Below, piece after piece: positions 48,480-58,192 of a stretch of DNA of 64,000 bases. This DNA comes from Caproicibacterium amylolyticum (GTDB taxonomy: Bacteria; Bacillota; Clostridia; Oscillospirales; Acutalibacteraceae), in NCBI RefSeq assembly GCF_014467055.1, contig NZ_CP060696.1, positions 930,001-994,000 on the forward strand. Direction: 5' to 3'. Below the pieces are notes generated by a model. The model made no database searches, was not told where the DNA came from, and was given only the letters and a program-made list of their open reading frames with translations. Each line of letters starts with the position of its first letter. The stretch's first letter is position 1. Position numbers and translations under genes: made by a program.

Positions 48480-50303
48480 TTATTTTACGCGCCCATAAGC
48501 ATAGAAGTGGGACTGCCAGTAGCTGGAACTGCAGTTTGCATATTGTACATGAGAGCCGCCTTCTTCCAGCATTACACCATTGCCGCAGTAAATTCCAACG
48601 TGGGTAATGGTTTCGCCACAGTCGTAAGTGCTTTTGAAGAAAATCAGGTCACCAGCTTTGGCTTCGCTGGGGGAAACAGGTGTGCAGTATTGGTCATAGA
48701 TGCCTTGTGCAGTTGTACGCGGCATATTTTTTCCGGCCTTTGTGTAAACGTAACACACAAAGCTGGAGCAGTCCATTGCTACACCCGGCGAATTGCCGCC
48801 AAGCACATAAGGCGTGCCGAGCAGGCTTTCACCAACCTTTTTCACATTCTGGAATGATACATCGGCATAGCCGAGACCTCCTCCAATACCGGAATAGTAG
48901 CGCAGGACGTGTTCAATGTACTGCGGATCGCCGCCCCCACCTCTGTTATGAAAGTCATCAGCCAGTGCTTGTGTCCAGACGTGTGTGCCTGGCCAGGAGG
49001 GAGATGTGGCACCTATAATAAAGCCGGTGCCGTAATTGTATGCCTGCAGTGCCAACTTTATATGTTCCATATCGTAAGGAGAAGTACAACCAGCTAAACG
49101 CAGCGCTTCTTTTAGTTCCTGTATGCCACACCATATCGAATACTGTGGGTCTTGTATGCCATTTTGAACAGGCGGGTACTTTTTGTTGTAGGCTGTGTTT
49201 TCGGCGGCCTGCATCGGGTCAAGCCCTTCACCACCACTTTCCTGCGCCATTACGGCGAGAATCAAGTCAACGTAATCTGTCATGCCAAACTGAGCTGCAT
49301 AGGCAGAAACGATAGGACGGTAGTTCTGAACGGCGGCGGGGAGGGGAACGGAAGAAGCATTGCTGCCTGATAAGGCGCCAAATGCAGATGAAATCATCAG
49401 CAATACTAAAAGCGGCAGCATAATCACACAAATTATAGAAAGTACACTTTTTTTTGATGAAGATGCAATTATTTCACGGCCAAACGCTTTCAATGCTGTC
49501 TTTCCGCTGGAAGCAGCCTGCTGTTCGGTTTCTTCTGAAAGTGCCACACTGCTATTGGATGCTTTTTTTCTTCGCGCCAGAGCCGCTGCGCCAAGTCTTT
49601 CTTTTTGACTTTTTGAGAGTTTTACAGACGTGATGATGGATGCTGCCTGTTGAGTGGCGGACAATCCGGTAGCGCCTGCATACAGTGCAGGATTACTGCT
49701 TCCATTGTAATTGGCAGAGGCAGCTTTTGCAGCTGCTTCTGCAGATTGCGAAGCTTTATTCAGTATGTGTGCGGCCACACTTGCTTTTGCAGAACGGATT
49801 TTTGATGTAGACGTTACATCAGCAAAGTATACTGATGGGTTGTCTGCTTGCAAATGTTGGCCAACATCATAGCCACTGGCCTGTTTCTGCTCTGTGTATT
49901 GCTGCGTACCGTTTGTATATTCAGGGGACGATGTATCCGTAAATGATGGTGTGTTCTTGGATGAACGCGATTGCGCTGCTTCTTTTTGAGCCTTTTGTGC
50001 ACGTTTGTATAAATAGGGACGTATGGCAGCCTTTCTAACTGCGATTGTCTGATTTCCGTTCATTATGGTATCTTTGCTGTCACCATAATGCTTTTCACCC
50101 CGAGTAGAGGTACGAAGATAAAATCGTTTTTGATGTGAGATAGGAGTGAAAGTGGTTGATTGATGCTTATATGTGTTTTCGTGGTTTTCATAGCGCAACT
50201 GTTTTCCGTAGTCACTCACAGTAAGCTGCTTTTTTTCTCCGGTGGCCAAGTCGTGCTGAATCATTCCATTTTTCGTGAACTGAACAACCTCTTTATCGAG
50301 CAT
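48480..50303 (-). CDS. Bifunctional cell-wall hydrolase: lytic transglycosylase-like plus NlpC/P60
   Basis: The 607-residue protein has a long polar cytosolic N-terminus (1-275) and one membrane segment (IICVIMLPLLVLLMISSA). A lysozyme-like domain follows with ILAVMAQESGGEG (catalytic Glu) and LALQAYNYGTGFI. The NlpC/P60 domain has VAMDCSSFVCYVY (Cys about 512) and TITHVGIYCGNG (His about 568). This is the PrgK/CD1107-type enzyme that opens peptidoglycan for the secretion channel. ATG 50303 is preferred to GTG 50321, because AAGGAA lies between them. Confidence 0.9.
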   Translation of the reverse strand: MLDKEVVQFTKNGMIQHDLATGEKKQLTVSDYGKQLRYENHENTYKHQSTTFTPISHQKRFYLRTSTRGEKHYGDSKDTIMNGNQTIAVRKAAIRPYLYKRAQKAQKEAAQSRSSKNTPSFTDTSSPEYTNGTQQYTEQKQASGYDVGQHLQADNPSVYFADVTSTSKIRSAKASVAAHILNKASQSAEAAAKAASANYNGSSNPALYAGATGLSATQQAASIITSVKLSKSQKERLGAAALARRKKASNSSVALSEETEQQAASSGKTALKAFGREIIASSSKKSVLSIICVIMLPLLVLLMISSAFGALSGSNASSVPLPAAVQNYRPIVSAYAAQFGMTDYVDLILAVMAQESGGEGLDPMQAAENTAYNKKYPPVQNGIQDPQYSIWCGIQELKEALRLAGCTSPYDMEHIKLALQAYNYGTGFIIGATSPSWPGTHVWTQALADDFHNRGGGGDPQYIEHVLRYYSGIGGGLGYADVSFQNVKKVGESLLGTPYVLGGNSPGVAMDCSSFVCYVYTKAGKNMPRTTAQGIYDQYCTPVSPSEAKAGDLIFFKSTYDCGETITHVGIYCGNGVMLEEGGSHVQYANCSSSYWQSHFYAYGRVK

Positions 50304-50307
50304 AAAA

Positions 50308-52716
50308 TCACGTTCCTTCACGACGGCGTTTGTTTACATCAGACATAACGACCTTAAACAATTCCGTGTCATCCGGGTAACGATTATCAAATTCAACAAT
50401 ACTGTTTCCGGCTTTAAACAGCCCACAACCGCTGTCGCTGTGCTGCAGCTTTTTCACCTGGCGTCCGGAGAGATCCATGACCTGAGCCAAATCTTCAATC
50501 ATATCAGGTTTCTGCCTGTAAAGCATAATGAATTCAGAATTGGAAAGAAGGGATTTTGAATCTTCATTTTTCAGGACATCCCGTACTTCCTGGGTCATAC
50601 CAGTTGCAATTAAGCCATACTTACGGCCACGCTTCCAGCTGTCAATCAGCCACGAACCTGTATTGGCATTGCGCAATGAGTGATGAATTTCATCATTCCA
50701 CAACCATGTAGTTTTTAATTTGGCCTGATTTTCAGAAATATGGTTCCAACACCAGTCCTGGATAATTGACATACCCATTAATTTGAGCTGTTTACCCAAA
50801 TCACGAGTGTTGAAGCAAACTAACCGGTTGTTGATATCTATGTTTGTTTTTTTGGCAAAAATATTAAGCGAGCCTTCTACATAGATTTCCAAAGCACCTT
50901 TGAGAGCTTTTGCTTCCGGCTTGTCCTGATTTCCAAGCACTTCATAGAAGTCCTGAAAAGTTGGAATATTTGCTTTGCATGGGTGTTTTATATATTTCGC
51001 GTATATTTCTCTTACGCAATGGTCAATTACGGAACGGGTTATGGCATCAATACCATAACGGTAGTTTAAAGTGATTTCCAGCAATGAGATAATAAAATCT
51101 GATTTGAATGGAATTGGATCGGGTTCTTCTTCACCACCGTAATACTCATTAATGTCAAAAGGATTGAAATTGGTTTGTGAACCATTTGAAACTTTGATTA
51201 CCTGACCGCCTAGCAGTTCAACAACCTTTGTAAATTCACCGTCTGGATCAATGATAATCATATCATCGTGTGTACGGAGAAAACACTCAATGATTTCAAG
51301 CTTTGCACCCATGCTTTTGCCGGAACCGGAAGCTCCAAAGTAAAACCCGTGCGGATTCATCAGTGTCTTTCTGTCCAGCATCAAAATGTTGTGAGACAAA
51401 GCATTCTTACCATAACAAAAGCCAGTAGGTTGTACAATTTCTGTTACGTTAAATGGAGTAAATACAGCGATGGAAGTTGTTTTAAAACTTCGTTTTACAA
51501 AAGTATCATTCCGGCCAAGTGGGACTACAGAATTTAGGGCATTTTCATGGTCAAATGTAAATGGGTGAATTGTACAGCCATGTTTTTTGGCAGGAGACAT
51601 AACTTCTTCGGCAATGAGGTCAACTTCATCTTTGGTTTTACCGCGAACCATGATTAAAACATTTGCCATAAACATTTTTTCATTGCGTGTGCGAAGATCT
51701 TCCAAAAAGCGCGTTGTGTTTTTAATTTCCCCTTCCAACTCACGAGGAATTTCAGGTATTGGAATACCCGCTTTGCACTGGCGTGCAATGATATTGTATT
51801 TTTCGGTATCGAGCCGTTTTAATTTCTTTTCAACATCTTTAATAGCAATATCCGGGTCGGTTGGTTGTATGTTGATTGTAATAAACATATCGCGGTCGAC
51901 TTTATCGGTCAGATCGTGAATCAATTCGTCAGATAGGTCATGCGGAAATGCTGAGAAGAAGAGGCACTGAACGTAATCATCACCGAGTTTAATGTAGCGG
52001 TCTCCCGGAACTTTATCAATGCCAAAGGGTGCGATTAGATCTTTGTCATATATGCCGTTCCGTAGTGTTTCTTCTCTACTTATAGGTGAGAGATCATCTG
52101 GACGATAGTATTCGCGTAACAGAACCAACCGTCCATATTTGTTAAGCTTGTGTGTGGCACATCCCATCGAGCGAAGCTGTGATAAAATGTCAGAATCAAT
52201 TCTATTAAACCGCTGTTGGGCTGCCTCATAACTATTTTCGAGAATTGTCAACGTAATATATTTCTTTTTGATATAAGAATCAGAGCCAGTAAGACGCTGG
52301 TTAGCTGTATTGTTCAAGTCGTTGACAACAGTTTCCAAGTGCGCGCTGGAAGTTTGGGGACACGATACAAGAACATTTACGGCAGTCCGGGCAAGCTGCA
52401 TATTGACAATATGCATTTGAATACCAATTGTATCATCAAAGGAATTTATGAGGTAGCAGTAATCCTCAAAGGCAGCAGTCCGTGTCTGATCATCGGTATT
52501 CGTGTAGTTAATATCATCAAAATTGTATGTGATGCTGTATTGGTGGTTTCCCAAATATGCGATTCCATCTTCATACAAAACATCATACGGAATGCTGCTC
52601 TGTGCCGTAGAACGCTTTTTCCACGGAAAATACACATTACTAATTCGCTTGTTGATGATATGCTCTGGGGGAAGAGAGGGCTTCTTTTTATGGGCTTTAT
52701 TTGCTGTCAAGGTCAT
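50308..52716 (-). CDS. virB4: VirB4/TraE-type T4SS ATPase
   Basis: The protein of about 802 residues has a Walker A HGFYFGASGSGKSMGAKL (near 456-465), Walker B DMIIIDPDGEF and the RecA-like C-terminal half (LVCFNTRDLGKQLKLMG, TTWLWNDEIHHSLRN). VirB4 powers pilus assembly and substrate transport at the inner membrane face. The start is ATG 52716 or TTG 52728; the AAAGGAG site sits right at the TTG, so ATG is preferred. It overlaps the PrgI gene by 20 bases. Confidence 0.93.
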   Translation of the reverse strand: MTLTANKAHKKKPSLPPEHIINKRISNVYFPWKKRSTAQSSIPYDVLYEDGIAYLGNHQYSITYNFDDINYTNTDDQTRTAAFEDYCYLINSFDDTIGIQMHIVNMQLARTAVNVLVSCPQTSSAHLETVVNDLNNTANQRLTGSDSYIKKKYITLTILENSYEAAQQRFNRIDSDILSQLRSMGCATHKLNKYGRLVLLREYYRPDDLSPISREETLRNGIYDKDLIAPFGIDKVPGDRYIKLGDDYVQCLFFSAFPHDLSDELIHDLTDKVDRDMFITINIQPTDPDIAIKDVEKKLKRLDTEKYNIIARQCKAGIPIPEIPRELEGEIKNTTRFLEDLRTRNEKMFMANVLIMVRGKTKDEVDLIAEEVMSPAKKHGCTIHPFTFDHENALNSVVPLGRNDTFVKRSFKTTSIAVFTPFNVTEIVQPTGFCYGKNALSHNILMLDRKTLMNPHGFYFGASGSGKSMGAKLEIIECFLRTHDDMIIIDPDGEFTKVVELLGGQVIKVSNGSQTNFNPFDINEYYGGEEEPDPIPFKSDFIISLLEITLNYRYGIDAITRSVIDHCVREIYAKYIKHPCKANIPTFQDFYEVLGNQDKPEAKALKGALEIYVEGSLNIFAKKTNIDINNRLVCFNTRDLGKQLKLMGMSIIQDWCWNHISENQAKLKTTWLWNDEIHHSLRNANTGSWLIDSWKRGRKYGLIATGMTQEVRDVLKNEDSKSLLSNSEFIMLYRQKPDMIEDLAQVMDLSGRQVKKLQHSDSGCGLFKAGNSIVEFDNRYPDDTELFKVVMSDVNKRRREGT

Positions 52717-53068
52717 AAGTTTCTTCAATCTCCTTTATTTCGTTGTTGAGAATTGCAAAATCCTCATAGTAGTTTCTCATACGGAAAGGACGGTGTTTAG
52801 CATATTTGGCATCTTGCAATTTTAGTAGTAGGATGTGTTCAAAATGCAGTCCATCCTTTTTAATTACACTGAAAAAAATAATTGGAACACCAATCATACA
52901 TGCTGCAAATCCGGCAGAAGTTACGTCACCGGTTAGCAAAAACAATGGGATAAAGACAGCCGCAACAACGATAAATGAAATTACAGCACATACAACTTGC
53001 CTCACAGTGAAGTTGCCGAAGAGCTTTGGCTCATATGCACTTATGTCATCCGGAATTTGTACAATCAA
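52697..53068 (-). CDS. prgI: PrgI-family T4SS membrane protein
   Basis: The 123-residue protein starts VQIPDDISAYEPKLFGNFTVRQ and has two membrane segments (about 25-45 and 50-68). Then comes a cytosolic tail (KDGLHFEHILLLKLQDAKYAKHRPF) with the spacing of PrgI/VirB3-like proteins. It always lies next to VirB4. The start is TTG 53068 after GGAGGG. Confidence 0.9.
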   Translation of the reverse strand: MIVQIPDDISAYEPKLFGNFTVRQVVCAVISFIVVAAVFIPLFLLTGDVTSAGFAACMIGVPIIFFSVIKKDGLHFEHILLLKLQDAKYAKHRPFRMRNYYEDFAILNNEIKEIEETYDLDSK

Positions 53069-53080
53069 TTGAAACCCTCC

Positions 53081-53938
53081 TTAAAATGTGTTCAGAATTC
53101 GTTTGGAAAGTTTGTCAGTAGATTTTAGTGCAGCGACCAGTACTACAGATAAGCCTATCAATCCCCAGAAACTACCCATTTGTGTGCCGAAATCTGCGAG
53201 ACTCGCATTGCCCGCACTTGCATAATTTGCTACGGCTCTGGTTGCCACAATGCTATACAGGTATAGGCATATGATCATGAGAAAGCCTTGCAGAAGGAGA
53301 GCGAAAAACTGTTTGAAAAAGTTGAAGGCCAGCTGCCGTTCCTGTGTATTTACCAAGAAGGCCATTGGAACAGGTGAAATCACCCATAACAACGCCATTT
53401 CAAACAGTCGCCCAATGACGATTACAAAAATAAAGATTCCAATGATGTGTGAAATCAAGGAGATTGTACCTGTTTGTACCCACAATCCAAATTGACGGCC
53501 AAAATCAGCTTGATTAACAGAAGCCATTATGGAATCGACAATGGAATTTGTTTGTGCGGGCGTATAATGTAACGCTGCAATCAATTGTTTGAGGTAGCTG
53601 TTAATTATTGTTGTGAAGGCTTCCAACAACGAATAAGTATTGGAGATAATTAAAAACGGGATGATATACTTAATGCTGGTAATTGTAATCAGTTCAGCAT
53701 CAAGATTGCTTCCGTTTTTTTCGTATACCTGAAGTAAGTCAATCGCCAGGCAAAATGCAAGAATTGTAAAAGCCAAAGGAACAATAGCAACAGTACACGC
53801 TTGTAATAACGTATGCCAGCGATCTGCACCAAAATATGATGCAGGGGTTTGTGCGATGTTGTCTCCGGAAGTTGAAAGTTGACCATTGATGACAGAATAA
53901 AAATCTGTCAAGTTGTCGCGAATAGCATTTTCAAACAT
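53081..53938 (-). CDS. VirB6/TrbL-like T4SS membrane protein
   Basis: The 285-residue protein has five or six hydrophobic segments (LQACTVAIVPLAFTILAFCLA, IKYIIPFLIIS, HIIGIFIFVIVIG, LLWVISPVPMAFLV, GFLMIICLYLYSIV, MGSFWGLIGLSVVLVAAL). The motif WVISPVPMAFLV with TQERQLAFNFFKQFF is typical of this family in Firmicutes elements. It forms part of the transport channel. GGAGGA precedes the ATG. Confidence 0.85.
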   Translation of the reverse strand: MFENAIRDNLTDFYSVINGQLSTSGDNIAQTPASYFGADRWHTLLQACTVAIVPLAFTILAFCLAIDLLQVYEKNGSNLDAELITITSIKYIIPFLIISNTYSLLEAFTTIINSYLKQLIAALHYTPAQTNSIVDSIMASVNQADFGRQFGLWVQTGTISLISHIIGIFIFVIVIGRLFEMALLWVISPVPMAFLVNTQERQLAFNFFKQFFALLLQGFLMIICLYLYSIVATRAVANYASAGNASLADFGTQMGSFWGLIGLSVVLVAALKSTDKLSKRILNTF

Positions 53939-53949
53939 CAGAGTCCTCC

Positions 53950-54174
53950 TTATTTAATACCAGCCATAGACTGTGCAGTCTGAACTTGCTGAATTGCCCA
54001 CTGCATTAAAAAGAAAGCAATAGCAGCACCAGATGCACCACCAAGAATTTTTTTTATGCCGGTGCTGTTCTGCTGACCATCACCGTACATGTCATAAATG
54101 CCCCAAATTGCAATAATTGCACCGAATACGGTCAAGAAGATTTGCAAAATTTTCATAATAACTACAGAATCCAT
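53950..54174 (-). CDS. Small pilin-like membrane protein (Maff2/VirB2-like)
   Basis: The 74-residue protein has two membrane segments (ILQIFLTVFGAIIAIWGI and GAASGAAIAFFLMQWAI-like) around a short polar loop with GDGQQNSTGIKKILGG. Its place between VirD4 and VirB6 is that of VirB2-like proteins in Tn1549-type elements. It directly abuts the VirD4 stop. GGAGG precedes the ATG. Confidence 0.82.
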   Translation of the reverse strand: MDSVVIMKILQIFLTVFGAIIAIWGIYDMYGDGQQNSTGIKKILGGASGAAIAFFLMQWAIQQVQTAQSMAGIK

Positions 54175-55863
54175 TTAATTTTCCTCCAATTTAATTTCAG
54201 TTATATATTTTGTTTGTATGGTTACTTCTTTACTTGGCGGAGAGCGGTAAAATAGATAACCTTGTTTTTGCCCGTCCGCCAATTGGGAGTAGTTTGGATG
54301 TGACTTAATATCATATTTTCGGGAATGGAAAGGAGAAAGCCCCTTGATACTTACAATGCATTCATCCATAGACAATTTTGATATTTCAGTTGCATCCAGC
54401 AATTTACGGCCAGCACTTTGCTCATTGATACTGTGATTGCCTTTTCCAGACATCCCTGCACCACTGTCGCCGGTACTTTTTGTAGTAATCGTAGTATCGC
54501 CAAGCATTTGTTCTGAAACATATTTTGTTGTCGTTTCACCGGTTCCACCGAGAAATAACTTAATTGGACAGTTCGACAAAATTGTGTCGTAGTCTTCTTT
54601 GTAGATATGCTTGATTTGTCCAAGATCTTGATACAGAAGTTCCAGACCAACATTATACTTTCTCATGGTGGCCAGTAAGTTTTCCAAATTCGGGAACTTG
54701 CCGATATTTGCAATTTCATCGATAATGCAGTGTAGATGTAAAGGAAGTTCGCGGCCAGGTAATGTTTTAGCTACTTTGGCCTGCGTGTTGAAAAGCACAC
54801 TGAATAAAATTGCAATCATGTAATTGAATGTACGGTCAGTTTCATCCATAACCAAGAACAAGGCGGTCTTTTCCTGACCGATTTTCTCCAATCCAAGTTC
54901 ATCTTCAGAAAATAAATCTGAATACTCCTGTATATCGAAATGCTGTAAGCGAATATCGACACTGATGAGAATGGATTTTGCTGTTTTTCCAGCTGCCAGT
55001 TTAAAGCCCTTGTATTGCTTGCAAGCAAAGCTTTGCGGATTCTGTTCTTCGAGTTTATGGAAAAGGATGTCAACTGCAGAAACAAAGTCTTCGTCTTCAT
55101 CCTTAACCTCAGAAGCGTGCAGCAACTTCATAACAGATTCAATATTTTGTTCCTCCGGCGGGCACGTTTCAAGTATGTAGTTAATATGGGCTGACAGCCA
55201 AAGCCGTTCTGATTTCACCCAAAAGTCTTCCATTGATTGTGGGTTCGATTTATCGCCGGAGGTGTTGAGAATCAGCATTTCGATGAACTTCTGAACATCA
55301 ACAGGTGTTTTATAATAATGAAATGGATTGAAATGCAGACTGTTGCTGGGACTGATGACATCAAAAACTTTGATCTTATATCCAGCGGCGGCCAGCATTG
55401 CGCCTTCACTGTATAAGTGTTCTCCGCTTGGGTCGGTAATCACATAGCTTCCGTTCATTTGCATGATATTAGGCTTAGCATAGAAGCGGGACTTGCCAGC
55501 ACCAGTGTCACCTAAAACAAGCACATGATCCGCGAGTCTGGTCTTCTTTTGATCTATAGAAATTTGTTCGGTCTGAGACAAAATAATTGTATTTTGAAAC
55601 TTTTTGTCTCGGAATGGTTTCAAATCTGACCGTTTACTCCAATGTGAAGAACCGTGTTCAATTCCGGCGTATTTTCGATACTTCGCATAAAATGACAGAG
55701 TAAGAAATGCAGTCGTACCAATAGTAAGCAGTATGGCAGTCTTATCGGAATAAGATAATATTGACGGATCAAAATTGCGCAGATATTGAAAAAAGAGATA
55801 GCTGCATACCAATGTGATACAACTTGGAATTATGAGGGCCATAATACGTTTTGGTTTTTTCAT
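54175..55863 (-). CDS. virD4: VirD4/TraG coupling protein (T4CP)
   Basis: The 562-residue protein has two N-terminal membrane segments (about 8-28 and 43-62), Walker A HVLVLGDTGAGKSRFYAKP (near 118-125) and Walker B LHLHCIIDEIANIG. It continues with the conserved ELLYQDLGQIKHIYKEDYDTI and NCPIKLFLGG. It links the relaxosome, and any protein substrates, to the secretion channel. Its start overlaps the PcfB gene stop by four bases. Confidence 0.95.
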   Translation of the reverse strand: MKKPKRIMALIIPSCITLVCSYLFFQYLRNFDPSILSYSDKTAILLTIGTTAFLTLSFYAKYRKYAGIEHGSSHWSKRSDLKPFRDKKFQNTIILSQTEQISIDQKKTRLADHVLVLGDTGAGKSRFYAKPNIMQMNGSYVITDPSGEHLYSEGAMLAAAGYKIKVFDVISPSNSLHFNPFHYYKTPVDVQKFIEMLILNTSGDKSNPQSMEDFWVKSERLWLSAHINYILETCPPEEQNIESVMKLLHASEVKDEDEDFVSAVDILFHKLEEQNPQSFACKQYKGFKLAAGKTAKSILISVDIRLQHFDIQEYSDLFSEDELGLEKIGQEKTALFLVMDETDRTFNYMIAILFSVLFNTQAKVAKTLPGRELPLHLHCIIDEIANIGKFPNLENLLATMRKYNVGLELLYQDLGQIKHIYKEDYDTILSNCPIKLFLGGTGETTTKYVSEQMLGDTTITTKSTGDSGAGMSGKGNHSINEQSAGRKLLDATEISKLSMDECIVSIKGLSPFHSRKYDIKSHPNYSQLADGQKQGYLFYRSPPSKEVTIQTKYITEIKLEEN

Positions 55864-56369
55864 AAGGTAGGCTCACTCTTTTCACGTTTATGGCTTTTGG
55901 ATTTAACATTTTCTTGAGCACGTGACCGATTAACCTTGAATGCTTCCTTTTGTGCTTCTTGTATTTTCTGCGCGAGGTCACCATGTTCCTGACCGTCCTT
56001 CAGAAAATCTTCCATAGCATGGCCTAGTTTACTCATATCTTTTTGCATATACGAAAAAATATAGTGAGACGGATCATTTTTTTCCCGCACCAGAGAGAAG
56101 CGCAGACCATATTTTTTAGCATATTGGTCAAAACCGTGCAATTCTTGTTTTGTAACGGCTGTGCACTCGATGCCTGACTGTTCTTTTGAAGAAGATTTAG
56201 TCAATTCATTCATTGACTTTTCCCCAGGCGCATATTCTTTTTCTGCTTTATTTTTATGATAATGCTTTTGAATAGCATGAATGATGCCGCGTAGTGTGGC
56301 TGCAGTAAGGTGTTCGGTTGCATGGACTGAATAAGATTCTATTTTATCGACTTCTTTTTCCCCAATCAT
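55860..56369 (-). CDS. PcfB/DUF3801-like protein with the shared C-terminal motif
   Basis: The 169-residue protein begins MIGEKEVDKIESYSVHATEH. It has the DUF3801 core EHLTAATLRGIIHAIQKHYHK, TAVTKQELHGFDQYAKKYGLRFSLVRE, DPSHYIFSYMQKDMSKLGHAM. PcfB of pCF10 is a relaxosome component that contacts the coupling protein, and this gene sits directly before virD4. The tail has L132, I136, A139, A143, N147 and 22 residues after it, the same motif as on the toxins. ATG 56369 lies 9 nt after AAGGAG. It overlaps the relaxase gene end by 26 bases. Confidence 0.78.
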   Translation of the reverse strand: MIGEKEVDKIESYSVHATEHLTAATLRGIIHAIQKHYHKNKAEKEYAPGEKSMNELTKSSSKEQSGIECTAVTKQELHGFDQYAKKYGLRFSLVREKNDPSHYIFSYMQKDMSKLGHAMEDFLKDGQEHGDLAQKIQEAQKEAFKVNRSRAQENVKSKSHKREKSEPTL

Positions 56370-57726
56370 GATAAACATCTCCTTTTTTGGTTGGAGCTTC
56401 TGCGTACACACGCTCCATTGTTCGTTTTGCTTCACTGATTTTTTCTAGGTCAGCCTGCAGGCCGTCATATTGTTGCCACAGCTTTTCTAATTGTGCGGAA
56501 GCACTGCTGTACAGATTTTGATACTGTTCTTTTGTCGTAGTATCCTTTGGACTAAGCCCCCTTTCACTTAATACAGCGGCAGCAGATTGATAAGCATTGA
56601 TACTGTCATGATTTTGCTGGCGATACCGGTCTTTCAGCAATGCAGCATCTAAACCATTCATAATAGGTTGATACTTCTGAATGGCATCAAAGCTGTCGGT
56701 GACGACCTGCAAATTGTCAATGCGGTTTTCAAGTTCACGCATGGTGGTTTGCAGCTCAGCAGACTGTCCGACAATTTTTGAAATGATAGCAGTGAAGTCT
56801 TCGTAATTTTGAATATTGTTTTCCCGCAGCACTCCTTTCGTGCGAAACATGGATTCAATTTGGTGCAGCTTCTGTGAGTAGGAGAGGGACTGTTCTTCTT
56901 CTGGCACAGGAATGTAAACGCCGGTTGCAATGCGCTGGCGTATTGCGGATTCTTTGTAGGCGTCCCCAAGCGTGTAGGTACGGATATTGCGCTTCTGTCC
57001 ATTAGTCCGATGTCGAAAAGCCAGATACTTTCCAGATGCTTTGCAAAAATAATCCTCGCCCATGAGAGCGAGGAATTCGTTATAGTCTTTTGCTTTTTCA
57101 ATGCAGCGGTCAATATCGTTTTTAATGTAAGTGCGATAGGATGTGGGGTTTATCCAAGTGTACTTATGCCGCCGGTCACGGTTTCGATTTGGCGTAACAA
57201 TCGAAAGTCCATATTCTTCGCAAAGCTTGTCACTGACTTCTGCCAGCCGCTTCGGTGTAAACTTGTTTTGACGGAAGCGGGTGAGATCATCACCAATAAT
57301 ATTAAAAGTGATATGGTTGTGCATACAGTGTGAATTTATATGAGTTGCAACAACGTATTGATACTTGACCAGACTTCCATTTTTATTTTTGTTTCCGTAC
57401 TGTTCCAAAAACTTTTCAGCAAGCTCACAACCCAGCGTATGCGCGGTTTGTGCATCTACTTCGTTAGGCTTAAATGACTGGCGCATGGTCATGAGAATAT
57501 ACTTTGAACGGTTGTCCACAATCGTCCGGCCTTTCACATCCTCATACTGCTTTTGCAGCAGCGCCATTTCTGCTATGGCGGTCTGACTTTCACAATTTTG
57601 ATAAGTAACATATTTTCCTCCTTCTGTCTTTTCGGGATTTGTGATGTATTTGATGGAATCCCGAATTGTGATTTGGGCAGTACGCCCAGGACGGATGCCT
57701 ATTCCTTCGATGTAAGTTGTAGCAAT
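56344..57726 (-). CDS. MobP-type relaxase with an apparent ATT start
   Basis: The full frame encodes about 460 residues beginning (ATT)-ATTYIEGIGIRPGRTAQITI, then SIKYITNPEKTEGG, QNCESQTAIAEM, and the metal motif VVATHINSHCMHNHITFN. The C-terminal part is coiled (MRELENRIDNLQV). The relaxase nicks oriT and pilots the strand. From the stop upstream there is no ATG/GTG/TTG before ATG 57567, which would remove the YITNPEKT block holding the likely catalytic Tyr. ATT at 57726, after GGAGTGG, restores a normal N-terminus (M-A-T-T-Y). It overlaps mobC by 28 bases. Confidence 0.85.
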   Translation of the reverse strand: MATTYIEGIGIRPGRTAQITIRDSIKYITNPEKTEGGKYVTYQNCESQTAIAEMALLQKQYEDVKGRTIVDNRSKYILMTMRQSFKPNEVDAQTAHTLGCELAEKFLEQYGNKNKNGSLVKYQYVVATHINSHCMHNHITFNIIGDDLTRFRQNKFTPKRLAEVSDKLCEEYGLSIVTPNRNRDRRHKYTWINPTSYRTYIKNDIDRCIEKAKDYNEFLALMGEDYFCKASGKYLAFRHRTNGQKRNIRTYTLGDAYKESAIRQRIATGVYIPVPEEEQSLSYSQKLHQIESMFRTKGVLRENNIQNYEDFTAIISKIVGQSAELQTTMRELENRIDNLQVVTDSFDAIQKYQPIMNGLDAALLKDRYRQQNHDSINAYQSAAAVLSERGLSPKDTTTKEQYQNLYSSASAQLEKLWQQYDGLQADLEKISEAKRTMERVYAEAPTKKGDVYHDWGKRSR

Positions 57727-58016
57727 ATTTCATCCACTCCTTTCCGCACTTCTGAAATATCCTTGGCACGTACATCACCAAAAGTATTGGCAGCGCGTGC
57801 CAGCTGGTTAACGTTGGTGCCGAGTTTGTGCAGCTCATGCAAAATCTGTTTAAGCAGCGCGTAATCTTTTTTGATGATGAACCCATCAAGCGCCATTTTG
57901 CGAATGTACGCTTCACGATTTTTGATGCCGACCGTGTCCATCTTCAACTTCAAAAGTTGAAGTTCTCCGTCTGAGAAGCGGACTATAATTTCTCGATTGC
58001 GAGTTCTCCTTTCCAT
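57699..58016 (-). CDS. mobC: MobC-type relaxosome protein
   Basis: The 105-residue protein begins MERRTRNREIIVRFSDGEL, an RHH-like N-terminus. It has the MobC signature ALLKQILHELHKLGTNVNQLARAANTFGDV. It binds oriT and assists the relaxase encoded downstream. ATG 58016 is used because GGAGGT lies 7 nt upstream; the earlier ATG 58031 overlaps that site. Confidence 0.92.
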   Translation of the reverse strand: MERRTRNREIIVRFSDGELQLLKLKMDTVGIKNREAYIRKMALDGFIIKKDYALLKQILHELHKLGTNVNQLARAANTFGDVRAKDISEVRKGVDEILLQLTSKE

Positions 58017-58085
58017 TATGGTTACCTCCATTTTATAATTTGAAGTTTGCTTGTAATTGATTTTTTTGCGGTAGCAAAGGGTATT

Positions 58086-58166
58086 AGGGGCAGCGCCCCT
58101 AAAGAAATTTCACAAAACCGGTGGAAACCGGTTCTTGCGAAAAGTGGCATTTGGATATCCAAATGC
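58086..58166. other. oriT: Candidate origin of transfer (oriT) with three inverted repeats
   Basis: Upstream of mobC lie three inverted repeats in 80 bases: AGGGG/CCCCT (58086-58100), ACCGGT GGAA ACCGGT (58117-58132) and the perfect 20-base palindrome GCATTTGGATATCCAAATGC (58147-58166). Relaxases of this type nick next to such repeats beside mobC. The nick site is not identified. Confidence 0.55.
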
Positions 58167-58192
58167 AGTGCTTGCCAGTCATGGAATGCGAT

